NCBI GenBank assembly: GCA_963921825.1
Contig: OY997593.1
Span: forward strand, 66,820,039 to 66,884,038
DNA: 64,000 nucleotides
Direction of reading: 5' to 3'
DNA from: Erodium maritimum
Taxonomy: Eukaryota > Streptophyta > Magnoliopsida > Geraniales > Geraniaceae
Below are positions 1 through 14,899 of the stretch, in pieces. The position numbers were made by a program, and so were the translations under genes. Positions within the stretch are counted from its first letter, which is position 1. Each line of letters opens with the position of its first letter. The notes under the pieces are model-generated. The model saw nothing but the letters and a program-made list of their open reading frames with translations. It was not told the DNA's origin and did no database searches.

Positions 1-72
1 ATAATTCGGTTATGGTTATCGGTTATGGTTCTTTGTATGTGTCAGTGGATTGATTTAATGGTGGTTTTACAG

Positions 73-1257
73 TGGGATTAACCATCTTCACTTGAGTCGC
101 ATGATTCTCTCTGCATCGGTCCTCGTTGGCTTGACCACAACCCTAATCCTCTTTTGTAGCCATTTCCATCAGGTACTAGGTTTGCTTTTTAAATTTTTAA
201 ATTTTAATTTTTATTGTCAGCTCTTAGTTCTTGGTTTTGTCTGTTTAGTGACACTTGCATATCTCAGATTGATGAAGACAAAGATGTTGGAAAAATGTCC
301 CCTCTGGTAAGTATTTATTAATTCAGAGTTTATCCGTATAATTTAGCAATAAGCTAAACATTATGGAAAATCTCACTCAGTTATCCTTAAGTTTGCATCA
401 TTCTTAGCCAACTACCCTTAAGTTTGTACAGTTTTTGACAACCCCTGAGTTCTTTATTCTCATTTTACCGTAATCCCGTTAACTTTTGGAGTGAAACGAT
501 GAAAATACCCTTATATTTTATCTTGGTGAGGGTATTTTTGTCATTTCACACCCAAAAGTTGATGAGATTGGGGTAAAACGAGGCTAAAAAACTTAAGGGG
601 TTGTCAACAACTTTCTAAACTTGGTGTTAGTTGGTTGAGAATGACGAATACTTAGGATTAGTTGGTTGAGAATGACGAATACTTAGGGTTAGCCGAGTGA
701 GATTTTCCGTAAAAACTATTACAACAACCAAATTATTCTATAGTTTTGATCCTCCACAGGTCAGGCTTGGCACGAAAAAAGGTTCCATGGTAACGACAGT
801 AGGGGTGTGCACACTGTATTTTCTCCTGTTCATGTTCTACGTATTCAAAGCCCTTCCTCCCTTATGCCTCGTGAGTCATCCTCAAATGGATCCTCTATTC
901 GATACACAAAAGAGTTTAAGTTTCTTCCCGTCGTTTCATGTCCACTGTATAATGTCTTTTTGTTTCGATGTGGGTTGATCCAGTATATAAGTGCTCTGAC
1001 CTTACCTATGGGAAGTCGGGTGGTAAGTTATGTCAAACAAAACCACGAGGTACGAGCCAAAACCTTACTTGAATTTTGCAATCATAGCATGTGTTAGTTT
1101 TGTTACAAGAATTTCGAGTCCATAACAGGACAAAAGGAAGATCTTCATGGCCAAGTACTACTGCGTGAGACTGCACGCTCTATTCGGAGCTGCATTGGCT
1201 GCTGGACTGGTCGCCACCAGAACGATCAAAGATGGAGCCATTCCATGGACACTGTGA
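73..1257 (+). CDS. C-terminal part of an unrecognised multi-pass membrane protein (5 exons seen, 5' end outside window)
   Basis: I do not recognise the family. Five exons can be joined in one frame with GT-AG borders: 73-172, 268-308, 765-870, 984-1022 and 1129-1257, giving about 137 residues. The visible part has a hydrophobic segment (MILSASVLVGLTTTLILF), a short acidic loop (IDEDKDVGKM), a second hydrophobic segment (TVGVCTLYFLLFMFYVFKAL), and a third near the C-terminus (ALFGAALAAGLVAT) before a TGA stop at 1255. An AATAAA lies only 22 bases after the stop. At exon 3 two AGs lie 5 bases apart; only the downstream one keeps the frame open. The small exons and consistent phases argue for a real gene, but the start is missing and the stop overlaps a possible donor (GTGAGT), so the last exon may be longer. 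An ER or other endomembrane protein is an inference from the helices only. Confidence 0.5.
365..708. repeat. Fold-back MITE in an intron of the left-edge gene
   Basis: The two ends are inverted copies: GGAAAATCTCACTC at 365 and its complement ending at 708, and the similarity runs on inward (TTATCCTTAAG against CTTAGGGTTAG). The interior contains a direct duplication of about 30 bases ending in GTTGGTTGAGAATGACGAAT. There is no coding capacity. It sits between exons 2 and 3. The target duplication is unclear, so the superfamily is not assigned; MULE-like is a guess from the long terminal inverted repeats. Confidence 0.6.
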
Positions 1258-1278
1258 GTGACACCTTCTGAATCAGTC

Positions 1279-1284
1279 AATAAA
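1279..1284 (+). terminator. poly(A) signal AATAAA
   Basis: Canonical AATAAA 22 bases after the TGA of the left-edge membrane-protein gene. It supports 1257 as the end of that reading frame. Confidence 0.4.
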
Positions 1285-1355
1285 ATGTGTAACTTGTAGG
1301 CCAATTTTTGTTAGGAAGAAACAACAGTTTATTCAAATAGTGTAAGAAGAGTACA

Positions 1356-2255
1356 TCAATATGGATTGGGCGTGACCCAAATTGGAGAGTGACAAATCTC
1401 CGGAACATTACACTCATATTCTAAAGGTTTAATGATTTCATCGTCAATGTTAAAATCATTCCACTTTTCGTCACCGATCTTGCAATATGCTAATCTAACA
1501 CTACCATAAAGAACCACGGGTATGAAATCATCCGAAGTAGGGTTACCAGATAAGGCTATTTTGGTGCTCCGGCTACTCTGGACACTCATGGAGTCTACTG
1601 AACGATAATCGCCGTTAAGACATTTCAAGTGATACTCTCTTCTGGTAAAATCCGGACGTTATTCTATCACGTCCGGGAATGTGTAGCTTGGCGGAAGCGG
1701 GATTTGAACTTTGGTGAGCGGGTTCACAACGTTGATGGTGTTAAAAAATAACTATAATGAGGCCTTCAACTATCAGTTTGAACGTTTAGTTGAGTTGATC
1801 CTCTAATATGGTATCAGAGCTTGTTATCTCACGAATCCGGGTTCGAACCCTACTCTCTACAAAAAAAAAATCTAATTTATTCTGTATTTGTTCATTTCAA
1901 TGGCCTCATCTCTCTCTTCTAAATATTTCATCTCTAAATCCGTGAACAGGTTTGTCTGTAAAGACGCGTGTTAGAATATAACTATAATTGAGAACCTTCA
2001 ACTGGTAGCTTGAGTTTTTGGTTGAAACCATCTAGCTGCATTGTCACGACCCAACCATAACAAGATCCTACGAAAACCTTCTCGTCGGCCACGGGAAGGT
2101 CTATCTCGTACACTTTTTTCTCCAATGGATGGTAGAGTCCGCACGATGACCCGTTTGGGTATGGTAGCAGTAGCCACGGTGGTTGCGGCTGTCGGAGGTC
2201 CGGCAATCTTGCCGGTGAGGTGGAATATTGTCACGATTGCTTCAGTCCCAAGCAA
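1356..2255 (-). pseudogene. F-box/DUF295-type gene relic in two pieces
   Basis: Two minus-strand stretches read like the DUF295 domain of plant F-box proteins. The upstream piece (about 2255-1982) contains PPWLLLPYPNGSSCGLYHPL and then KKVYEIDLPVADEKVFVGSC, a typical DUF295 beta-propeller start. The downstream piece (1628-1356) contains DDFIPVVLYGSVRLAYCKIG and GDEKWNDFNID, the following blade. Between them lie about 340 bases of repetitive DNA with a tRNA-like box pair. No F-box is visible upstream, where a gypsy fragment begins at about 2263. The family normally encodes about 350-400 residues, so this is a fragment, split and probably dead. Family assignment is from motif recognition only. 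Confidence 0.65.
1640..2020. repeat. Repetitive insertion with tRNA-like boxes inside the DUF295 relic
   Basis: The stretch holds TGGTATCAGAGC (about 1811) and GGTTCGAACCC (about 1838), spaced like the A and B boxes of a tRNA-derived promoter, then a run of A's at about 1861. Two diverged direct copies of ATAACTATAATGAG plus CCTTCAACT flank it, near 1747 and 1977. This could be a SINE or the end of an LTR element next to its primer site. The call is kept generic. Confidence 0.4.
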
Positions 2256-2262
2256 CGAACAA

Positions 2263-4070
2263 GTTTGTTATTATCATTAGTCCTCTCTTAGTTAAACGGT
2301 GCGTTTCATTTCAGCGAGTCATGCGTGGGCTTACGTGCTTTCTTCTTCCTTCAACTAAGTCTCTGTGTTGCGTGGAAGTCACGCAACTTGTGTGGTCCTA
2401 CTCTCTCAGCATCACAGACTAAGCAGCTGCACGATATAAAGGTTGGCATCGTCCTTTCGGGTTTCTTATCTATGATTTGGAATTATCTTTTGTTTTTATT
2501 AAGTTAGGGTTTCATTTCTATTCTTCATTTCTTCGAGCAATTGTAATCCTTTCTTAGTCAAATCAATCCAAATCCTTCCTTTCCTCATCTCTTTTCCATT
2601 CGATTGAGTCTCAGTTACAACATTAGTGTAACAAGTGGTATCAGAGCCTCCAATCCCACACCCTGTGATGGCCATTACACCTGAAATGGAGTTGGATTCT
2701 GATATCAGTTCATCAGAGCTCCGAGCTGAGAACTCCAAGCTAAGGTCTGTAAATGATGTTTTGAGGTCACGCCTAGATGAAATGGAAGAGATGAAGTAGC
2801 AATTGGATGTTTTGATGCGTGAGAAAGGCAATACCTAGCAAATTCTAGATCCTTCATGCTCTTTGGGTCCCAAGGTTGCAAACCAAAACCCTCCCATACC
2901 AATCACTCCTCAGTGCCTTACTTACTCTTCACACCAAACACAGCCTCCAGATCCACACTCCCCCCAAATACCCAGGATGAATCAAGCTTCTGATGTTTCC
3001 TCTTGGGTCACCCAAACACAAAACCTTGCTGCTAGACACATCTCTCCTAAAATTGTCTGTAGCCCTCAAAATTGCTCGATTCCTATGACAACAATCTCAT
3101 CATCCCTCCCTCAGAACATACAAGCTCCACATAGCCCCCACACAACCAATACACAGTAGCCAAGGCTTCAACAGTCACCACAACAAATTCCTTTCCCACA
3201 AACACCTTACTTATTCCACACAAAAAAAAAAATCCCTCACCCTTACATGGGATTTTTTCCTCATATGTTGAATACACAAATGTCATTTCCATATAACCCC
3301 CATAGTTTTCCCAAATGCTTATACCACAATAATTCCCGGTTGTGCAAGGATACCCACAAAACAATATTCTTGAGTTGACTTTTAAACTCCCAATTTAGTA
3401 TTTCCCTTGTTTGATGGAAAGGGGGTGAGACACTGGATTAGAAAATGTAATGTGTATTTCCAGTACTGGTCTATCCCTGGGGAGCACAAAGTGAGGGTAA
3501 CATCATTGTACATGACTGGAACAACTGAGTATTGGTATGCAGAATACTCTTTTGGTAGGGGATTGATTCCTTGGGAAAGATTCTGTCATGACTTGTCTCT
3601 TAAGTATGAGGAAGTGGGTCATTCTGATGTGGAAATTGAATTTAAGAAATTGAAGTAGGAATGATCATTGAGTGACTATGACAACAGATTTGAAGAATTA
3701 AGATTCTTGGTTTTGAGTAAGAATCCTCATTATTCTGAGCTTATTTTGTGTCCAACTATGTGGCTGGTTTGAATCCTAAGTTGGAGATGGAAGTTTTAAT
3801 GTATGATTCTCAAATTTTGCACTTGACAAAGAAAGAAAAGCACATAATCAACGTCAAAACATCAATGCCTAGCTCCTCATCTCATGGTCATTCTACATAT
3901 AGACCAAGACCTCACTAGATCCCCCAACAATTGCAACATCAACATCCTAGACACTCATCTTTTACTGTGCCTTTTACAAAGGTGCATCCTCAGATTATTT
4001 TATGAGCAAAAGAGGAGAGGTATTTGTTACACATGTCCAGTCAAGTATACCAAAGATCATATGTGTACCA
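2263..4070 (+). mobile_element. Broken Ty3/gypsy retrotransposon fragment (LTR-like end, primer site, gag)
   Basis: An LTR-like stretch (about 2263-2634) is followed by a primer-binding site complementary to initiator tRNA-Met (TGGTATCAGAGC, 2636-2647) and a gag-like region from about 2666. The gag shows a proline/glutamine-rich N-terminal part, a retrotransposon gag core near 3420-3660, and a CCHC zinc knuckle at about 4028-4069. Protease, reverse transcriptase, integrase and a second LTR are absent. It is an old fossil with many breaks. Confidence 0.7.
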
Positions 4071-4912
4071 ACAGTCGGAGAACACAAGGCTTGGCGGCAC
4101 TGATCGATGGTAGAGTTCGTCGAGGATGGGAGCGGTGTGATGAAGTATTTGGTGGAGCCGACATTAGGAGGAAACATCCGGCGGCGAAGTTGCATGGGGC
4201 GTGACAACTTCCAAACCCTATAGGCTCTATTTTAGTCTCTGAGATTTTTTTTTACTTAATACTTACTAGTAAAACCTAAAGTTAAAAGTTCAATGGAATG
4301 ATAATTGTACATTCATAACATTATATTCAATTCAGTATCCCAATTATACTTGACTGACATTCACTGTCCTAAACTTTCACTTTGTTGTACCATAAGTGAA
4401 AAGTGTTAGAATACAGTTTTTTTTTTCTTTCTGAAACGGTGTTAGAATACAGTTACTTTTGAACAGAAATCTCCTTTTTATGTTATGTACGGTCTAGTCA
4501 AATTAAGAGAATAAAATAAGTCGGCATCAAGGTTTTCTATCATTATTCACTAACGTGACAACAAAAGTGTAAACTCAAAGTATAAGGTGGCAAAACACCT
4601 AGATTTCTGTTAGCAATTTAACAATTTTTATTGCATTATTACTCGTAAGAAATAGATTTGGTCTAGAGTTGAGAAGATTGATCTGATATGGAACTATTAT
4701 AGTAGAAGGAATATGAATTTCTATGTATAAAGAACATGTATAGCTCCACTACTAACAAAATGAAAATTTAGATAAAGGTCCAAGATTTACTACATATTAA
4801 TGTCAAAAACAAATGGGGCAAAACATCAAAACCAATACTTGAATGTCTGGAAAATAACATCTCAGAGTTACCAAAACATAAGCATTTCAACTAGATGCTA
4901 TCAAAACATAGT
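4071..4912. other. No gene seen; downstream flank of the eS6 gene
   Basis: The first 130 bases are moderately GC-rich and unlike the gag fragment before them; they may belong to an older gene relic. The rest is AT-rich with no coding pattern and probably includes the 3' UTR of the minus-strand eS6 gene. Confidence 0.4.
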
Positions 4913-6664
<1,752 letters not shown>

Positions 6665-6763
6665 TTTGGATCAGACCGATAAGCTATCGGCTCACCGCGA
6701 CAGGGGACGTAGAAGAAGAAGATGCAGCTCAGCTCAGAGTGAAATGTATGCGGTAACGATTGC

Positions 6764-6899
6764 TAGGGTTTGGAGGTCCAACTTATCCTCCTCTCTCGAT
6801 TACGTACGACCTGTCGTTTTTATTACCAGGCTCGGGATCTTACGTCAGGTCGTTTTTGTTATTGGGCCTGGACTCAGTAGCCCATAATTTTGGAGCCCA
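6764..6899 (-). promoter_or_regulatory. Ribosomal-protein-type promoter motifs (telo-box and site II)
   Basis: Read on the minus strand, AAACCCTA (plus 6764-6771) is a telo-box about 100 bases before the eS6 start. TGGGCC at 6863-6868 and two AGCCCA copies (TGGGCT on the minus strand; 6879-6884 and 6894-6899) are site II elements bound by TCP factors. This pair of motifs is known from plant ribosomal protein promoters. The same interval lies upstream of the 14-3-3 gene, so it may work in both directions. Confidence 0.65.
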
Positions 6900-7180
6900 A
6901 CAGTTTCAAGTGGGAGATGAGGGTAAATGTGTAATTGGGACAAAATGGAAGATTAGATGGCTATGTGACCACTGGTTGGGAGAAAGTTATGCAATTACAT
7001 CACATGTAAATGATTTTTTTTTTGCAATTACATGGAATTGGGAGGACTTGATTGTAAATTATATAAAAATAAAATGAACAATTTCTGATCTATAAAGTCG
7101 GAACCGCATGTAACTATTGAGACTTTCTCCTCCGAATTTTTTCAAATCTCTCTCTGAAAATCTCCGAATCTCGATCGGCA

Positions 7181-9933
<2,753 letters not shown>

Positions 9934-10208
9934 TAGAGTTACTTATTATCTAATGCAATACCTTTGCTTCTCTCTCTGGTTGTTCTGAAAGCAGAAGTTA
10001 ATGGCGCCAACATTACATCCTTCGGGGGGAGCTTACGGTTTCATGTTCTCTGAGTGTGGAGGCGCTATTAGATTCTTGTGTTTTCAATTTTCGTTTGTGT
10101 CGTTGTCTCTTGTTTTCTGATTATTCTGTTTCAAGCAATTTTTCTTTTGGAGTAGATTGCAATCAGACATGAACATGCTATTTGTTTTAACTGTTTACTT
10201 GGCCTTGA

Positions 10209-10214
10209 AATAAA
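10209..10214 (+). terminator. poly(A) signal of the 14-3-3 gene
   Basis: AATAAA about 275 bases after the stop codon. A retroposon has inserted two bases further on, so the insertion directly abuts the end of the transcript. Confidence 0.45.
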
Positions 10215-10230
10215 ATGGTGCTTATGATTC

Positions 10231-13090
10231 TTTTTTTATCAGCAATTTTTTTATATTAAAAACCTCTTCAGAGAATGAAGAGAGGCAAGGCGAGGTCCTC
10301 AAACAAGCATTACAAACAAGAGTACCGCAAAAAAGTGCGGCCTCAGAACATTACCAACAAGGGGAGGAACCCATTACAAGTGGTCTCAGTACCAGTTTTA
10401 ATTAACATGAAGCTAACTTTAAGCCAACAAAGGCACTCACTCAGTACCAATTTTAACTAACATGAAACAAACCTTAAGGCAACAAACTGGTTTAAACACC
10501 AGAAAAACAAAATATACAAGTACAATCAAACATACTAAAACAAGTTTTAACACACCCCGATTTTACCAACTTGAAGTCCAGAAAAGAATCTCCCAATTGA
10601 AGCTCAACTCCGGCAAGGAAACAGCAACAACTTCCACACCCAAAGAAGCCACCAACAAAGCACATGACCTCTGGCAAAACAACCAACCAAGAACCTCATT
10701 TCCCTAACTCAAATCTGACTACAACTCCAAACAAGGCACGGAGCCAACAAACCTCACGGCGGCCAACACCTCATAACCGTGAGGCCCCAACCAACCACAG
10801 TGGTTGAGAGGGGGGGGGGGGGGGAATAGACCAGAATGAGAAGAAGGGAATAGGAGAGATACCTGAATCAGCAGTGTCGAAGGCGAGATCAAGCCACGAG
10901 AGCCCAGGAGACGAAACACGAAGAGAACTGCAACCATCAACTTCAGGAGTTGAAAAATCGACTCACTCCAGTTCTACATCGACATGCACCAGGGCAGGAA
11001 GAACTTCTCTACGAGCTGCTGAATCTCAGGAACCGAAACTGCAAGCCAAACAACGGGCGAAGATATTTAGTTCTAGAGAGAGAACGTCCAACCTCTCTCT
11101 AGAAACCCTAAAGTCCCGTCTTCTCCGCCGCCCCCTCTCTTTCCCCTCTTCGCCGGCTTCGATCTCGGCTCTGGCCCTGGTCGAGGCCGGCGAGGATCTC
11201 TCCCCCAACCTTCGTCTTAGCCTTTCTCCTCCCTTTTTCCTTAGCCTCCGCCTCTTCCTCGTGTCTCTTGCCGCTCTCGTGAGTAGATCTGACCGTGGGA
11301 GGTTTTTCTTCTCCATTGCTGGAGGGGATGGCTTCAGATCTGTTCTGTTTGTGGTCGCCGACGACTTTTCCCCCTTCCTTGTTGACCTGCTGCGTGGTTT
11401 TCTCGGGCCCGAAGTCGCCTCGGATCAGATCTGGAGTGGGACACCTTTCAACCTCGTTGATGGTCGTAGATCTGCACTGTGTCACGGTTTTGGGCTTCTG
11501 GTGACGGCGCTAGCGCTCCTCCCTCGGCTCAGATCCGCCGCTTCTACCCCTGGATTGACTCCCTCTCAGGTTTGGCAGTTTAGCTTTACCGGATATAGAG
11601 TCTCTTGGTGCGTTGTTCTCGTCTCCGTTGCCTTGTCGTTTGAGCTTGGTACGGCTTCTGTCGCTGGTGTTGACCGGATGGAATGGGTTGGTTCAATAGG
11701 ACCCCTGTTGGAGCAGACTCATCCTCGACAGACTGGTTGTGTTTTGTGGTAAGTTTTCCCCCCTTTCCCTCCAGATTCCCACTTTCTCCTTGAATCTCTA
11801 GGTCTTCTTGACTGCTTTTCTTTGTCCTGGACTCATTTTGGGTCTAGGACAGCATCGTACGGTGTTGGCCGGCGGTGTGGGATGATCCTCAGATCTCCGG
11901 TAAAAGCTTAGGTCTTGAAGTCCGGGGATTTGGCTTACTCAGGTGATGGTTTAATTATAGCCGGAGTATGGTTGTTTTGGTGTTGGCCAACAACCGGTTG
12001 CCTTCCCCTTTCTGGAGGAGACAATAGCTAGGTTTTTTTGGGGTTCCGGTTGGGTTAGGGGTGTGCGGTAGTGCGGCTCCTTTGGCTGGGGTTGGATTCG
12101 GCCGTCAAGGTTGTGTTTCACTTTCCCCTGCTCCTTCGTTCTTCATTTGTGGTATTCGGAGTACTTTGACTCTCTATTTGTTCGGTTCAGACTTCACTGT
12201 TGTATTTAGGTTTGCAAGACCTTTTAGTAGTTTTAATTATTCTGCTGTTATCCGGTTGTAAGGCTTGTTTGCCTCTCAGTTTACTTATTGTTAGAATTCT
12301 AGGTTGAAGACCTTTGTATTGCCCTTTGTTTGGGTCTTGGTTTCAGTTTGAGGTGCCGAGTAGGCATACTCGTAGTTGTGTGTTTGTTTGATGAGGGTTT
12401 CCCTTAATCCTGTTTTCATTTTGAAAACTTGATCCTTAATAAAACATTGCTGATAAAAAAAACGGGCGAAGATCTAGAATCGCAACAATCTCCACCCAAA
12501 CTAATGGAGAAAGTCGTCCCACTCGACCCCACACTTCCCCGCCGAGGATGGAAGACGAACCGCCGAAACCAGAGCTCGGAAGGACCCCTCTTCACCGACT
12601 ACGGTGACCAGCAACCCAAGCCCCATCGGTGGCCGCTGTAAAGAGCCAACTGGGGCCAACACCACCAGATGCAAGATTGAAGTACATCTGAGTCCAGAGG
12701 GCCAGATCCGCTCGTGTCGGCGAAGAAACAAACGGTGGAGCACCGTCCGCCCCTCACCGGAGCATCTCTCGCAACTCCTCGCGACGACTGCCCACCGATG
12801 ATTCAGGAGAAGCCAGATCTGAGACTTTAAGAACGATATGTGCAGAGGGGAGTCCAAATCGAACTGGATCGGAGCAAGAAACCGAAGAGGGAAGAATGAA
12901 AAGGAACGATAGAGGTTAGAAAGGGAGAGAGAGGAAGGAGTAGCGGCCGGCATCTTCCATGGCCAAAGCGCAGAGAAGACACCGGCAGCGACGAAGCTAG
13001 GGTTGAGGAAATGTCGGTTTAGAGAGAAGGAAGAGAGCGTTTTTTAGAGAGAGACTCTTTTTTTAAATCGTGTATTTTTTTTCTTGGATT
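10231..13090 (-). mobile_element. Poly(A) retroposon, minus strand, split by a later insertion
   Basis: On the minus strand it starts near 13090 and ends in TTGCTGATAAAAAAA at 10231-10245. It is flanked by TGGTGCTTATGATTC (10216-10230) and TGGTGTTTATGATTC (13091-13105), a 15-base target duplication with one difference. Without the nested element it is about 1.45 kb. The 5' part is a CT-rich leader followed by GC-rich sequence with a 150-residue open frame (12953-12501) of no known family. No reverse transcriptase or endonuclease is visible. I read it as a non-autonomous LINE derivative. A run of 15 G's lies at about 10810. Confidence 0.7.
11065..12460 (+). mobile_element. Poly(A) retroposon, plus strand, nested in the previous one
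   Basis: Bounded by a 13-base duplication AACGGGCGAAGAT (11052-11064 and 12461-12473) and ending in ACATTGCTGATAAAAAAA. It is 1396 bases. It begins with a CT-rich leader containing AAACCCTAAAG and carries repeated GGTGTTGGCC motifs. It lies opposite to the element it split, and removing it with one duplication copy restores that element. It has no recognisable protein domain. The 292-residue open frame 10874-11752 crosses its left border, so it is not a gene. Confidence 0.75.
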
Positions 13091-13317
13091 TGGTGTTTAT
13101 GATTCTTATCACGTAGCCTTGTTTGCTTTCAATGCCCTTCATAATGTTAATAAAATTTTCTTGTACGTATGCTTACAGATTGTCTTTATAAGATTTGGTC
13201 AAGATTAAAAATAGTGGTGAAACTTAATAATAACAATGGACTTGAGTATTCACGGTGGTAAACTACTAGCTAATGATTAGAGCATTTTTTTACTCTCTAT
13301 TTCAAACATTAACTGTT

Positions 13318-14699
13318 TTTTTAGAAGAACATGTACTATTATTACTGGAAAATGAAATAGTATGATGAGCACATAGATGTACTCATCGTACAAGATAGAA
13401 TCCAACTAAAGAACATAAAGCAATAACAGAAATCTAAAAGTTGCTCGATGCATAGGGACGGTTGAAGGGGAAATCTGCGGTAGCATCCAAGGAAGCCATG
13501 GATACCGATACAACATACTTCTACCAAATGGCACTGGGCGAGCAAGCCGAGTGAAAGGAGATTCCGATTGGACATAAATCGACTCTGAGGTTCTCTCTAG
13601 TAGAATACGGAGACCTTAGAGTGACGTCCCGGACAGTCCTGTAACCAGGAACTGAAATGGCTCAGATGGACTTTGCATTCTCCCGAGGAATCACCAGACG
13701 TCGTCCCCCCTCGGATGATAATGAGGGCCTTTAAAAACGTATAATTGCTGGTTCCCGATCTGATTGAAGAATGTAGCGCCGGTATTTGGTGGAATCGATG
13801 TCACCCTACGTCCAGTGAGGCGGTATTACCGGCAAACCCCCCACTGGACCACAAAGGACTCATTGATCTAGGCGAGGGAGCATTCCGCCCCTAGCCGTTT
13901 GTGGTGTTCCTCCATTTCCCGGTCCCCGAACTCGCCCTGAAACCCGACCCGGGACCTTGCCCCTGGCCGATCCGCAACCAAGATTGCCTGCGACTCGGGC
14001 CTGTCCAGACCCGACCCAACCGGGTCCCGGTCCACCCATCTCGGCCCAAGATAATTCTCTCGAAACCCTAGCCTCCCGTGCTTCCATTCCTGGCAGCGCC
14101 GCCTTCGTCTCCAATCGTCCTCCGGCCTCAAACAGCGCAAGCACCACCAACGGCGCCATCACCGGCGGTGGCCACGGTTCACGTGCCTCCTGCCCCCATG
14201 TCGTGATCGCCGGCGTCAACGCCACCCCCAGACTGTACCCACAGTCAGCGATCCAGCCTACCACACCAATCCACCGATTGACCGTGGGGCAACACAGATT
14301 TCCTCTGACCGCTTCTTGAGTACGAGATCCGTTACCGATTGAGAAAAATCTGACACTAAACAATCGAGAACCAAGAGAAAGTCTCCAACGACTTACCCTG
14401 ACATCGTCGATGTCCACAAGAGGAAGAGGCCCCACCATCGTCGTGTCCCCCGCCGTGCTCAAGCCGGCACGCACGCAAATGCGCCTGGTCCTGCCCTGTC
14501 CATACACGATGAGCCACCCCCCATACGTTTCCCTCTTTCTCGCTGCTGCAATACCCTTCCTTAAGGCTCCCCCTGATGTTGTCTTCGTTGAGAGAAGCCG
14601 AAGATCAGTCATGACCGAAGCCATGACAGATCACACCAGACGGCGGCTCTAGGTTTTTGGAGAGAGTTGCGGCGCATATCCCTCCATCAATAATTCAAA
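13318..14699 (-). mobile_element. Poly(A) retroposon, minus strand
   Basis: A 15-base duplication CAAACATTAACTGTT lies at 13303-13317 and 14700-14714. The plus strand starts with T's (the poly(A) tail of the minus-strand copy). The 5' part on the minus strand holds an open frame of about 254 residues (14624-13860) rich in R, G and P without a known domain. A stretch near 13790-13860 matches 46400-46465 (both contain CCCCCCACTGGACC), so the two copies are one family. No RT domain. Confidence 0.7.
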
Positions 14700-14899
14700 C
14701 AAACATTAACTGTTACTGTTGACTCTACAATGGTAAAACACCAGTTAGTGGTTAGTTGTTTTTACAAATTTAATAATTTCCAAATGAACCTCAAAACAAA
14801 GTACAAGTTGTATTTCTAACAAGGAAATACGATATTTATATAAACGACAAACAACCGCTAGTTGCAACTACTCAATCGCGCCAATGTAAAGACATCACT

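Noticed and set aside
1811-1850. Functional tRNA gene
   Set aside because: Has A/B-box-like motifs but no cloverleaf with an acceptor stem can be formed. Better read as SINE or LTR-adjacent sequence.
10874-11752. 292-codon open frame, plus strand
   Set aside because: It crosses the duplication that joins two retroposons (11052-11064), so it is chimeric, and its content is low-complexity S/R/L-rich.
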